A stretch of 29,470 nt of DNA, from positions 1-29,470 of the IMG/VR virus record IMGVR_UViG_3300009474_000006; one strand, written 5' to 3'. A model generated the notes under the pieces. The model ran no database searches and had not been told where the DNA came from. It worked only from the letters and a program-made list of their open reading frames with translations. Position numbers and translations under genes: made by a program. Source of the DNA: a virus. Positions 1 through 6,425 of this stretch are shown piece after piece; position 1 is the stretch's first letter, and every line of letters starts with the position of its first letter.

Positions 1-54
1 CCGATATTCAACGTGCAATGCGCGGCGCCGAAGTAACCACCAAGATTCGCAGGA

Positions 55-456
55 TTATTCCACGGCGAAATTTTCTAATTTTGGGTGGAGCGGCTGCTGC
101 GCTAGTCGCACTAATTTCGCGCGGTTTATGGTGATGTTATTAGTAGCTGCATCCCCTTTACCGTCCATGATGAAATATAACTGCTTGTCAGCACCGGCTG
201 GGAGGTTAATCGTAACCGCTCCAGCTACTGTCAAGTCACTCACTACAACGCAATCTGTCGTCGCTACCACTGCGATAGGCGACGATACAGCTACGCGTAA
301 TGCAAATTTTTGAAAGCTTGTACCCTGAGCACTGTCAGCTAACGCTTGTAGGAAAGTCGTTAGGCTAGTCCAGTTGAGCTCTGTGTTCAGAGGTATTTGA
401 TAAGTTGTTGGGGTTGGGCTTGTCCCACCGCTTGGCCATGTTTTTGAAATCGGCAT
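55..456 (-). CDS. small virion protein, probably head fiber/decoration type, 3' end possibly frameshifted
   Basis: A 133-residue protein downstream of the capsid terminator. The start ATG at 456 has AGGG about 9 nt upstream. The middle (TINLPAGADKQLYFIMDGKGDAA, split here only by description, about residues 83-105) has the beta-rich NLPAG...DGKGDAA..NITIN pattern seen in many phage surface proteins. In such proteins the chain normally continues as a beta-strand tail after NITIN. Here it turns into an unrelated Leu/Gln/His-rich end. Coding-like text continues in other frames (see findings), so the 3' end may carry indels or the gene may be decayed. Function beyond a virion role is not known. 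Confidence 0.6.
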   Translation of the reverse strand: MPISKTWPSGGTSPTPTTYQIPLNTELNWTSLTTFLQALADSAQGTSFQKFALRVAVSSPIAVVATTDCVVVSDLTVAGAVTINLPAGADKQLYFIMDGKGDAATNNITINRAKLVRLAQQPLHPKLENFAVE

Positions 457-475
457 ACTGGAAAACCCTCATAAG

Positions 476-527
476 TATAAAAGACTGATTGCCCAGTGCA
501 CAAGGAGTAATGCACGGGCAACCAGTC
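476..527 (-). terminator. rho-independent terminator after the major capsid gene
   Basis: On the minus strand a long hairpin pairs positions 527-511 with 500-483. The arms read GACTGGTTGCCC-G-TGCA and TGCA-C-TGGGCAATCAGTC, with two mismatches and a 10-nt loop. Four U residues (482-479) and an A/U-rich tract follow. It sits 9 nt past the capsid stop codon and before the next start codon, so it would lower expression of the downstream gene relative to capsid. Confidence 0.75.
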
Positions 528-535
528 ACCCCAAA

Positions 536-1867
536 TTAGCTAGCGGCTTCGTCGTTAATGTTGTAGAAGTAAATTTGTTTAGCTGGCTCATGGTTAAAGA
601 TATATTGGTCACTGTAAGACCTGAAGGCGTACCCGGCTTGGTTTTGAAGAGGAAAGATAACATCCTGAGCAATTCCAGGCACTTGGAACGAAACTTCAGC
701 GGAACCAGAGCGGCTCCAAGAGGGCGAGTGAAGCGCAATCGCGATACCTTCACGCACTTGACGGTGAGGACGAAAAGTCGCTTTACCGGCTTGGGTGTAG
801 AAACATACGGATTCAAATCCTTGCTCGGCTTCGGAAGACTTGTAGCTACTATCGTATACACGAAGGCCAGCCTCAGTGGATGCAATGGTCGCCCAGCTAC
901 GTGGGTTTAGCCATACATCAAGGTCACCTTCCAAGCCGCCTTTGTTGACTGCGCCGGCTACTGCCTCTTGGAATTTTTGGAGCGACAGCTTTTGGTTTTG
1001 ACAGTCGTACTGGTTAGCAGACCAGAGGGAATATTCGGTGTTATCGATACCGAATAGGTTACCTGTTTTGGTAAGGATATATTCGATACCGAAGTATTCT
1101 TTACCAGAGCCTTGCATACCGTCGAAACAGATGCGGCTGGAAGTGGTAGAGGATGCGGCTACAGGAGTGAAGTCTACTTTCAAAATCCCGTAGGCACTGT
1201 CTACAGCTACCAATTTTCCAGAAGCTTGGATTACTCCAGCGCTAGAAACTTGGTTGATCTTTACACCTTCGAGGCCTAACCAAATGCCTGCGGCAAATTG
1301 GCCTGGTCCAAACAAGATATATTTCCCAGCCGCATTGATACCGTTGGTGAAGGTCAGCGAGCCGAAACGGGTGTTAGGAAGTGTTCCAGTTCCGTTCGTG
1401 AAAGCAACGCCGCGGTAAACTTGAGATGCATAAGAAACCCCGCCCAAGAGATAAGGCGAACGTCCGTATAATCTCAATGTTTCCTGCAACCTAGCGTGGG
1501 AGCGGAGGTTGTTTTTAACGACATATTTCGTAGCGTCTAGGAACGCTTTATCGCTACCTCCAGCACTTCGCGACATGACAGCCCAAGGAACAATCGAGGG
1601 CAAAACTGTAATGTAGGGCACTACTTCAGTTTGACGAACAGCGCCGGCAATTGCAGGGTTGAGCTCAAATGCATCAGTAGAATCTGAAAGGGTCCAACCC
1701 ACTTCATTGGTTAGGCATACCGCTTCTACATACTTCTCACCGACTTTTTGCTTTTGGCTGAAAGGAATATATTTCGCCAAAGGGAAATCGTCAGGGAGGA
1801 GGTTGGTGAGGTCGCCGTAGACCCGTTTAAACGCCTGGAGGACATCAGCATTACTTGTTTGTGACAT
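536..1867 (-). CDS. major capsid protein (HK97-fold type)
   Basis: A 443-residue protein following scaffold and a head protein, as expected for a major capsid gene. The N-terminal part is helical with many charged residues (VLQAFKRVYGDLTNLLPDDF). It is followed by mixed alpha/beta sequence, a Gly/Ala/Ser/Thr-rich beta region in the middle, and a C-terminal beta part ending in YFYNINDEAAS. No Cys cluster or enzyme motif is seen. The assignment rests on size, composition, position after scaffold and the strong terminator just behind it. The fold is inferred, not proven from motifs. The start ATG at 1867 follows a short 28-nt gap after the previous gene. Confidence 0.8.
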   Translation of the reverse strand: MSQTSNADVLQAFKRVYGDLTNLLPDDFPLAKYIPFSQKQKVGEKYVEAVCLTNEVGWTLSDSTDAFELNPAIAGAVRQTEVVPYITVLPSIVPWAVMSRSAGGSDKAFLDATKYVVKNNLRSHARLQETLRLYGRSPYLLGGVSYASQVYRGVAFTNGTGTLPNTRFGSLTFTNGINAAGKYILFGPGQFAAGIWLGLEGVKINQVSSAGVIQASGKLVAVDSAYGILKVDFTPVAASSTTSSRICFDGMQGSGKEYFGIEYILTKTGNLFGIDNTEYSLWSANQYDCQNQKLSLQKFQEAVAGAVNKGGLEGDLDVWLNPRSWATIASTEAGLRVYDSSYKSSEAEQGFESVCFYTQAGKATFRPHRQVREGIAIALHSPSWSRSGSAEVSFQVPGIAQDVIFPLQNQAGYAFRSYSDQYIFNHEPAKQIYFYNINDEAAS

Positions 1868-1895
1868 ATGTAAACCCCATTATATTTTTAAATTG

Positions 1896-2378
1896 TTATT
1901 TGGATCGGAAGTAGAATTTAATTACCAAGATTCCAGAAGTCAGTGCGTCAAGGCCAGCAAGCTCAACTTTGGTCGCAATGTTGCCTTCAGCGCCCTTCGC
2001 ACACTGGGTAACCAGGGTGGAGCTCGACAATGTTGCTACAGCGGGATAGGAAGCCTCAACCCGAGTGCTCAAATCGTCGACATAAGCTTCGCACATATAC
2101 AGTTCATCAGCTTGTTTTCCAAAGTTGACGATACATGCAAACATGTCGGTGCCCATGGAGGTTGCGTCAAACTGAGCTACCAAAAACTCGTTCACAGTGC
2201 CCAAAAAGGAGTCAATCACTGCTTGGGATGCAATTGCATCAAACGCAGTGAGGACTGGGGTCCCTTGGGGGAGTTGGGAAACGGTCTTTGCAGCCGTGAT
2301 TTGAAACATAAATTGGACGACATGGGGGTTGTTTTTCCCAATCCGGTCCTGCCAGAAAAATAGTCCAGGTGAACTCAT
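1896..2378 (-). CDS. head protein between scaffold and capsid (function unknown)
   Basis: A 160-residue soluble protein with mixed beta strands and Ala/Thr/Ser-rich stretches. It has no signal peptide or membrane segment. The start ATG at 2378 lies 3 nt past the scaffold stop. A gene of this size between scaffold and capsid is often a capsid decoration or stabilisation protein, but no motif decides that here. It shares the capsid operon and probably its expression level. Confidence 0.6.
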   Translation of the reverse strand: MSSPGLFFWQDRIGKNNPHVVQFMFQITAAKTVSQLPQGTPVLTAFDAIASQAVIDSFLGTVNEFLVAQFDATSMGTDMFACIVNFGKQADELYMCEAYVDDLSTRVEASYPAVATLSSSTLVTQCAKGAEGNIATKVELAGLDALTSGILVIKFYFRSK

Positions 2379-2381
2379 AGT

Positions 2382-3221
2382 TTATCCCTTAATTTTTTTG
2401 TCTAGGTTGTTGAAATACTCGTCTAACGATACTTTTTTGGAGCTCTTGGAAGGCGCTGGTTGACTTTTGTCAGATTGGCGGGAGTAAGGATTACTTTCCC
2501 TCGCTTCCGAAACAAAATGTTTTCTGAGTGCCGCCATTTGTTCCCTACTTAGTAGCTTAATGACTTCCTGAGGGGAGGTTACATTGAGGAATTCTTGAAT
2601 GTCCTCTGTCAGGCTTGCCTTGGCTCGGTCTAATGCCTTCGTAGACGACAACGGCTCCTGGTTAGTTTCCAGGTTGGCATACATTGCTTCAGCGACGCGG
2701 CGGATTAATCTCGGTGTTTTTTTACCTTTGTAAGATTCTAAAGCCTTGGCTATCTCGTCGTCAATCTCACTAAACGCTTTTTCGGCGATTTGGGCTTCAA
2801 CTTGCGCTCTTTCTTTGGCACTTAGTTCTTCTAACTGCTTTTCGAGAGCCTCGCGCTTTTGTTTCTCAGTCCGGTAGTTTTTCTCAGGCTCGGGTAACTG
2901 TTCAAATTCAATGAGGTCAATGAGCTCTTTTTCAGCCCACTTTAAAACCTCATTCTTTGGAACCCCGTATTCCTGAAGCCAAGAGAAGTCGCCCTTCTTA
3001 GCACGCTCCTTTCGGGCCTCCTCAGCCTTACGGATTGCAGCGGCCTCCTGCATGCGCTTACTCGCGGCCCTGCTATGGCTGTAGCCACGCTTGAGCTCGT
3101 CAAGGTCCACTTCTAATTCTTCACCGTCAACTGGCACTTTAAAACGCGATGGGGGAGAGACTGGTTCAGGTGAATTCGCGGAAACTTCCGACGAACCACT
3201 GCCCAATGCAGATTCAGTCAT
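2382..3221 (-). CDS. capsid scaffolding protein
   Basis: 279 residues starting at the ATG at 3221, which has GAGG 10 nt upstream. The longer reading frame would need a TTG at 3260 with no ribosome site. Near the N-terminus is the hallmark VPVDGEELEVDLDELKRGYS, a form seen in scaffold proteins of many phages. The rest is highly charged and mostly coiled coil (Glu/Lys/Arg/Ala-rich, roughly residues 50-190). A basic tail (SKKVSLDEYFNNLDKKIKG) resembles the capsid-binding C-terminus of scaffold proteins. It should guide procapsid assembly and then leave or be degraded. No protease gene is visible in the window. Confidence 0.85.
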   Translation of the reverse strand: MTESALGSGSSEVSANSPEPVSPPSRFKVPVDGEELEVDLDELKRGYSHSRAASKRMQEAAAIRKAEEARKERAKKGDFSWLQEYGVPKNEVLKWAEKELIDLIEFEQLPEPEKNYRTEKQKREALEKQLEELSAKERAQVEAQIAEKAFSEIDDEIAKALESYKGKKTPRLIRRVAEAMYANLETNQEPLSSTKALDRAKASLTEDIQEFLNVTSPQEVIKLLSREQMAALRKHFVSEARESNPYSRQSDKSQPAPSKSSKKVSLDEYFNNLDKKIKG

Positions 3222-3282
3222 ATAATTTTGGCCTCGCCATGTTTGGTTAGAGTTGCCCAAATTATAAGACTAAGCATTTAAT

Positions 3283-3666
3283 TTAGTAAAGGATTATTAT
3301 CTCTACTTGCACGGGTGCGGTGGGCGTGGGACTGAATTTACCCGTGATAGTCACCGACCCATTGTTTGTAAATCCCCATGCCAGAGGGGCAGATAAGGCA
3401 GTCGTGGAAGTTAAGAGCCTTCTCACTCGCACCTCCCTCGCCTTTTTTGAAGTGGGGGCGATTACTAAGGGCGTATTGTCGGTGAGCTCGACCACTTTAA
3501 TGGTGCAATCGGTATTATCCTCATCAGTCAACCCATTGCGTAGCGCTCTGATTGTTATTTCGGCAAACTGCGCTTGAAATTGTATAAAATCTTGAAGCTG
3601 TTTCCCCGCCTCAGTCGATAAGGCGCGGGCAGTCTCAAAGATCCGACTGATTGTAATTTTAGCCAT
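3283..3666 (-). CDS. small virion-like protein next to terminase
   Basis: 127 residues, start ATG at 3666 overlapping the end of the terminase gene by 8 nt. The first 50 residues are helical (ISRIFETARALSTEAGKQLQ), and the rest is beta-rich and ends in QVEIIILY. The beta half (TPLVIAPTSKKAREVRVRRLL...WGFTNNGSVTITGKF) resembles the small beta-sandwich virion proteins elsewhere in this genome. Function is unknown. The coupling to terminase suggests a head or portal-vertex role. Confidence 0.6.
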   Translation of the reverse strand: MAKITISRIFETARALSTEAGKQLQDFIQFQAQFAEITIRALRNGLTDEDNTDCTIKVVELTDNTPLVIAPTSKKAREVRVRRLLTSTTALSAPLAWGFTNNGSVTITGKFSPTPTAPVQVEIIILY

Positions 3667-5071
3667 TGCGGAATTTCCCAAAGCGAGCGGGACCAGGGTA
3701 TTTATTTACCGGTGCCAGGTTTTCCAGTGTGACGGTTTCCGTTTCGGCTTTATTATTATAAATAAAAATCCTTTCGTCATTCCCAAACCTATCTCGAGCA
3801 TTTGGATTCTCACGGCTTTGCACCCTATTAGCGTACATCAGAGCGGCTATTGCATCACAGTGCCCAATCTCTGGAAGGCGCTCAAAATCGGTCCGATTCT
3901 TATTGAAAACTCCAGCCCTACAGGACTGAATGAGGAATTTGCAGCGTGGGTGGATCCAAATTTGGTCCATTTCAAACAGGTTTGACATGCTCTGGACTGT
4001 AGCCAGCCAATCAGACTTGGGGGGAGTAGCGAATTCAGCCCCTAACTCAAATAGGTCAATCAGCACCTGGCCCGCTACGTCAGCATGTTTCGCAAACCAG
4101 TTGAATTCCAGTGTGTCGAGCTCCTTCTTGATATTCACGCTCGGGGTATTGGCTGGAAACCAGCGTTCATCCCAAATCAGAAGGCGGTTATGGAGGTAAT
4201 CGTAGGTATGGACGAGAGCTACAGTCATGTCTCTAGTCCCGCCCCAGTCTGCAGTCAGTTGGATATGGCATTTTGCGGGTAGTCTAAAATCTTTCACGTG
4301 TATCTTGGGGTCAAATCCAGGTATGACCACTTTCGACATGACCCTGATTATCTGCGCTAGGTATTCCCGCTTGAACGCATCCGTGTGTGTCCCCCCGCAT
4401 CGCCTTGCAGCTTCCAGGATCATTTCAGGGCTGATACTTGGGGAATCATAGACTGTGTATTGGAACAAAGTCCCGAGCATGTCAGCTTCAGGTAGGACCC
4501 TGGTATGCAGTGGGTGATCAGGTTCTTCACTGGGGGAGCTAACGAATATCTCCATACCCTGAGACCTGAGAAGTTGAGGCCCCATCACGCTATCGACCCC
4601 ATAATTGAAGTCGTCAGCGGTCACAAACCCGCATTCTTCATAAATGATCAGGGAGGCATTCCCCCCCCGATTCCCGTCAACGTAAGCCCTTTCCAATGCT
4701 CCCAGGCGAAGGCTTGAACCGTTGAACAGATTGTATCTATACTCAGTCTTAGACCGCCTTAGCAAGCCCTCAGGCGCGTCAGCGAGAATTATGCTGAGGT
4801 TGTCATTCACAAGGTCCTGGCACTGCTTGAATGTCGGGGCAATCACTCGAGCAATCTTTTTGGGATTCTTAAGCAGGTATTCCAGAGCAAATACGCAAGC
4901 CCAGAAGGTTTTCCCAATTTGACGTGACGAGAGAATGCAGACTTTTCGAGAATCTGCATTCTGCCTTACTGTGGCGCTGATTCTTCTTTGTAAGGTATCT
5001 AACTTATAAGCTAGTTCCCCCCTACTCCACAACGCATTTTTTAAATCTCGCTCTGTTATTTGTTCTTGCAT
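3659..5071 (-). CDS. terL: terminase large subunit
   Basis: 470 residues. The N-terminal ATPase has an atypical Walker A, SSRQIGKT (residues 48-55), Walker B LIIYEE (141-146) with the catalytic Glu, and the coupling motif VSSPS (about 177-181). The C-terminal RNase H-like nuclease has LTADWGG with the first metal-binding Asp at about 275 and a late acidic site, GHCDAIAAL. It packages DNA into the procapsid through the portal. The ATG at 5071 has no clear Shine-Dalgarno site. Length and motif order are normal for the family. Immediately upstream lie a 53-residue ORF and the structured RNA. Confidence 0.95.
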   Translation of the reverse strand: MQEQITERDLKNALWSRGELAYKLDTLQRRISATVRQNADSRKVCILSSRQIGKTFWACVFALEYLLKNPKKIARVIAPTFKQCQDLVNDNLSIILADAPEGLLRRSKTEYRYNLFNGSSLRLGALERAYVDGNRGGNASLIIYEECGFVTADDFNYGVDSVMGPQLLRSQGMEIFVSSPSEEPDHPLHTRVLPEADMLGTLFQYTVYDSPSISPEMILEAARRCGGTHTDAFKREYLAQIIRVMSKVVIPGFDPKIHVKDFRLPAKCHIQLTADWGGTRDMTVALVHTYDYLHNRLLIWDERWFPANTPSVNIKKELDTLEFNWFAKHADVAGQVLIDLFELGAEFATPPKSDWLATVQSMSNLFEMDQIWIHPRCKFLIQSCRAGVFNKNRTDFERLPEIGHCDAIAALMYANRVQSRENPNARDRFGNDERIFIYNNKAETETVTLENLAPVNKYPGPARFGKFRNG

Positions 5072-5120
5072 ACTGCTTAAAATAACAGATTTTAATTTTT
5101 ATTAAAGTGGGAAATTAATA

Positions 5121-5282
5121 TCAGCGAGTATTCTTAAAGCACGCAATAATATTCTTCCTATCGAGCGCTGTCCCCTCCAGAACTAGGCAGTCAAACAGCT
5201 TATCTTGACACATCCACTTGGACCTATCGTCTACATTGCCAGCGCACCATGCTGATACCAGCATTAAAGCTTCATCAAACAT
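5121..5282 (-). CDS. small ORF upstream of terminase, possibly the 3' part of a split gene
   Basis: A 53-residue frame (MFDEALMLVSAWCAGN..., ending IIACFKNTR) with ordinary amino-acid composition, directly after the structured RNA. AAAGG directly precedes the ATG at 5282, which is too close for a normal ribosome site. An upstream stop at 5294-5292 closes the frame. It looks coding, but the start is unconvincing. It may be the tail of a gene whose first codons (ATG at 5681, with GAGG 6 nt upstream) are on the other side of the RNA. No family is recognised. Confidence 0.45.
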   Translation of the reverse strand: MFDEALMLVSAWCAGNVDDRSKWMCQDKLFDCLVLEGTALDRKNIIACFKNTR

Positions 5283-5294
5283 CCTTTCGGGTCA

Positions 5295-5672
5295 GCAAAG
5301 CGGCGGAAACCTTCCCCTTCAGGGGGAGGAGGAAGCCGCCACTCGTTTTTAAAATAGGGTGCCGGTCTTTCCCGGCTGTCAGTCTCGTGAGAGACGGTCT
5401 TGGGTTACCCCAAGATACTCTGGTTTCCCAGGTAAATGTCACCTTGCCGATGTTATAGAGAGGTTTACATGTAAGAAGCACTGGCCTAATCCCCTTAATC
5501 CTGTTTAACCACTTACCGCAGAGCTTGGAACTGGTGAAGCATCCCAAGGTGCCTATACATTCTCTCCTAACGTAGATCAGAGGATTACTCCCCATCTCTC
5601 GGGCGGGACAACATGAGACTTGCTTGGAACGACTCCTTACAAGCCTGCCCCTTTAGGGGCGGGTAGTTGACA
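5295..5672 (-). ncRNA. HEARO/omega-RNA-like structured RNA without an IscB gene
   Basis: A 600-bp stretch without a convincing gene holds a chain of strong hairpins. On the minus strand from the 5' end they are: 5663-5644 (8 bp with one G-U pair, 4-nt loop), a possible one at 5548-5524, 5414-5399 (6 bp, 4-nt loop), 5395-5382 (5 bp), 5376-5361 (5 bp) and a two-part stem at 5340-5302. Its opening (CAACTACCCGCCCC), the AAGACCGTCTCTCACGAGAC segment and the final GC-rich bipartite hairpin resemble, from memory, HEARO RNA. HEARO is the guide RNA scaffold (omega RNA) of IscB elements of the IS200/IS605 group. There such an RNA lies 5' of the iscB gene; here the next genes are a 53-residue ORF and terminase. 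Orientation matches the surrounding operon. A group I intron or another large structured RNA is the alternative. Confidence 0.6.
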
Positions 5673-5689
5673 CAGAGACATAGCAAGCC

Positions 5690-5806
5690 TCACTTAATTC
5701 TGCCTGTAATTACTCTAATAGCATAACAAAGACCCCAGAGTGCTAACACAATCGCACTCCAAGATACAATCACATATGCTATGGCTTCGATTCGGTCTGT
5801 GGACAT
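5690..5806 (-). CDS. 38-residue single-pass membrane protein
   Basis: The ATG at 5806 has GGGGGAG 4 nt upstream, a strong site. The protein begins MSTDRIEAIAYVIVSWSA and has one hydrophobic helix at about residues 8-32, followed by a basic tail ending RVITGRIK. It is too small for a usual ORF caller. It lies in the tiny-gene cluster between the 13-residue peptide ORF (11 nt upstream) and the structured RNA. A holin-like or other membrane role is possible but not shown. Confidence 0.6.
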   Translation of the reverse strand: MSTDRIEAIAYVIVSWSAIVLALWGLCYAIRVITGRIK

Positions 5807-5816
5807 TTGTCTCCCC

Positions 5817-5858
5817 CTAGCATTTCGGGCGTGGTTTCGGCTTAGGCTTTTTCTTCAT
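5817..5858 (-). CDS. 13-residue Lys/Pro peptide ORF, copy A
   Basis: Encodes MKKKPKPKPRPKC and then TAG. It lies in the 35-bp repeat and overlaps the 3' end of the zinc-ribbon gene in another frame, so it could be translated by coupling. There is no clear ribosome site. The next start codon (38-residue membrane protein) is 10 nt past its stop. The near-identical copy B at 6091-6132 has a good ribosome site, which supports a real peptide; otherwise this is simply part of a duplicated DNA element. Confidence 0.4.
   Translation of the reverse strand: MKKKPKPKPRPKC
5818..5852. repeat. 35-bp direct repeat, copy A
   Basis: Identical over 35 bp to 6092-6126 and in the same orientation. On the minus strand it encodes KKPKPKPRPKC and the first bases of a stop codon. 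The two copies flank the zinc-ribbon gene. Confidence 0.9.
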
Positions 5859-6087
5859 TTTTATGTTCTTTTTTTGATATATAATTTACAGAAATTGAGC
5901 ACTCTAACTGAAACTCTTGTTCACATTCACCGCAAATAACCACCGTTGAATCACCGTCCCTGAGATTGTATTCCCAAGCGTCTTCGTCCTCTTTAAAACA
6001 AAAAGGACATATTACGCAGGATTCTAGTATTTCACCTGTATATTCTAACTGTCTTTTATAATTTTCATTCATCCTTAATAAACCCAT
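5842..6087 (-). CDS. small zinc-ribbon protein
   Basis: 81 residues from the ATG at 6087, or 76 from the ATG at 6072; neither has a well-spaced ribosome site. It has two Cys pairs, CPFC and CGEC, about 24 residues apart, with a short acidic beta region between them, and a further Cys. This is the classic small phage zinc-ribbon layout for nucleic-acid or protein binding. The C-terminus is charged (KKEHKNEEKA), and its last codons overlap copy A of the 35-bp repeat. The role is unknown. Confidence 0.7.
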   Translation of the reverse strand: MGLLRMNENYKRQLEYTGEILESCVICPFCFKEDEDAWEYNLRDGDSTVVICGECEQEFQLECSISVNYISKKEHKNEEKA

Positions 6088-6090
6088 TTT

Positions 6091-6132
6091 TTAGCATTTC
6101 GGGCGTGGTTTCGGCTTAGGCTTTTTTGCCAT
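6091..6132 (-). CDS. 13-residue Lys/Pro peptide ORF, copy B
   Basis: Encodes MAKKPKPKPRPKC and then TAA. GGAAG lies 5 nt before the ATG at 6132, a good ribosome site. The stop is 3 nt before the zinc-ribbon start, so it could act as a coupled leader for that gene. The alternating Lys-Pro body with a C-terminal Cys is unusual. It differs from copy A only at residue 2. Confidence 0.5.
   Translation of the reverse strand: MAKKPKPKPRPKC
6092..6126. repeat. 35-bp direct repeat, copy B
   Basis: Identical to 5818-5852. The flanks diverge immediately on both sides except where coding is similar. Confidence 0.9.
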
Positions 6133-6134
6133 GG

Positions 6135-6145
6135 TAGCTTCCTTT
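6135..6145 (-). promoter_or_regulatory. repeated ribosome-binding cassette AAAGGAAGCTA, copy 1
   Basis: The exact 11-mer AAAGGAAGCTA occurs on the minus strand just before three small ORFs: here, at 6246-6256 and at 6413-6423. GGAAG is the Shine-Dalgarno core. This copy serves the 13-residue peptide. Confidence 0.6.
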
Positions 6146-6164
6146 CTTTGTTAATTTTAATCAA

Positions 6165-6242
6165 CTACATTCCTAGAGATGTTAATTTTTCTATTAAATC
6201 TCTTATAATTTTTTCCTGTGATTTTTCTATTTCCAATTCCAA
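6165..6242 (-). CDS. 25-residue helical peptide ORF
   Basis: Starts at a TTG at 6242, placed 6 nt after the GGAAG of the repeated ribosome cassette. It encodes an amphipathic helix (MELEIEKSQEKIIRDLIEKL plus five residues). The peptide is rich in Glu, Lys, Ile and Leu with a heptad-like spacing. The non-ATG start lowers confidence. No family is recognised. Confidence 0.4.
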   Translation of the reverse strand: MELEIEKSQEKIIRDLIEKLTSLGM

Positions 6243-6245
6243 ATT

Positions 6246-6256
6246 TAGCTTCCTTT
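6246..6256 (-). promoter_or_regulatory. repeated ribosome-binding cassette AAAGGAAGCTA, copy 2
   Basis: Exact copy of the 11-mer at 6135-6145. It precedes the 25-residue ORF and is the main support for its TTG start. Confidence 0.5.
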
Positions 6257-6270
6257 TTCTGGTTGAAAGT

Positions 6271-6411
6271 TTAATCCCGACCCCAATCTCTCAGCTTTTC
6301 CATAGTAATCCGCTCCGCCTCCTCCCTAGTAAATACCACTTCGCCCCTATCGTCGACAATAGTCCCATCAGGCTTTTTAATTAGCTTGGGGAAAAACGAT
6401 TTTTTAGGCAT
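6271..6411 (-). CDS. 46-residue basic small protein
   Basis: The ATG at 6411 has GGAAG 4 nt upstream and lies 15 nt after the stop of the preceding large gene. The protein begins MPKKSFFPKLIKKPDGTIVD and ends ITMEKLRDWGRD. It is basic at the N-terminus, with a DGTIVDDRGEVVFTREEAE hairpin-like middle and a C-terminal helix. This looks like a real small phage gene that is too short for automatic calls. Function unknown. Confidence 0.65.
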   Translation of the reverse strand: MPKKSFFPKLIKKPDGTIVDDRGEVVFTREEAERITMEKLRDWGRD

Positions 6412-6412
6412 T

Positions 6413-6423
6413 TAGCTTCCTTT
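6413..6423 (-). promoter_or_regulatory. repeated ribosome-binding cassette AAAGGAAGCTA, copy 3
   Basis: Exact copy of the 11-mer at 6135-6145. It serves the 46-residue gene and lies just past the stop of the 514-residue protein. Confidence 0.6.
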
Positions 6424-6425
6424 AC

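Noticed and set aside
575-910. plus-strand 111-residue ORF
   Set aside because: Shadow of the major capsid gene on the other strand; no ribosome site or family pattern.
1893-2363. plus-strand 156-residue ORF
   Set aside because: Shadow of the minus-strand head protein, covering it almost end to end with poor composition.
5275-5595. 106-residue minus-strand ORF
   Set aside because: It lies entirely within the structured RNA, has an unnatural composition, no ribosome site, and its frame follows hairpin arms.
5295-5672. group I intron as the explanation of the structured region
   Set aside because: I could not find a convincing P7/guanosine-site core or a homing endonuclease, and the terminal hairpins look more like IS200/IS605-type omega RNA. 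It remains a fallback.
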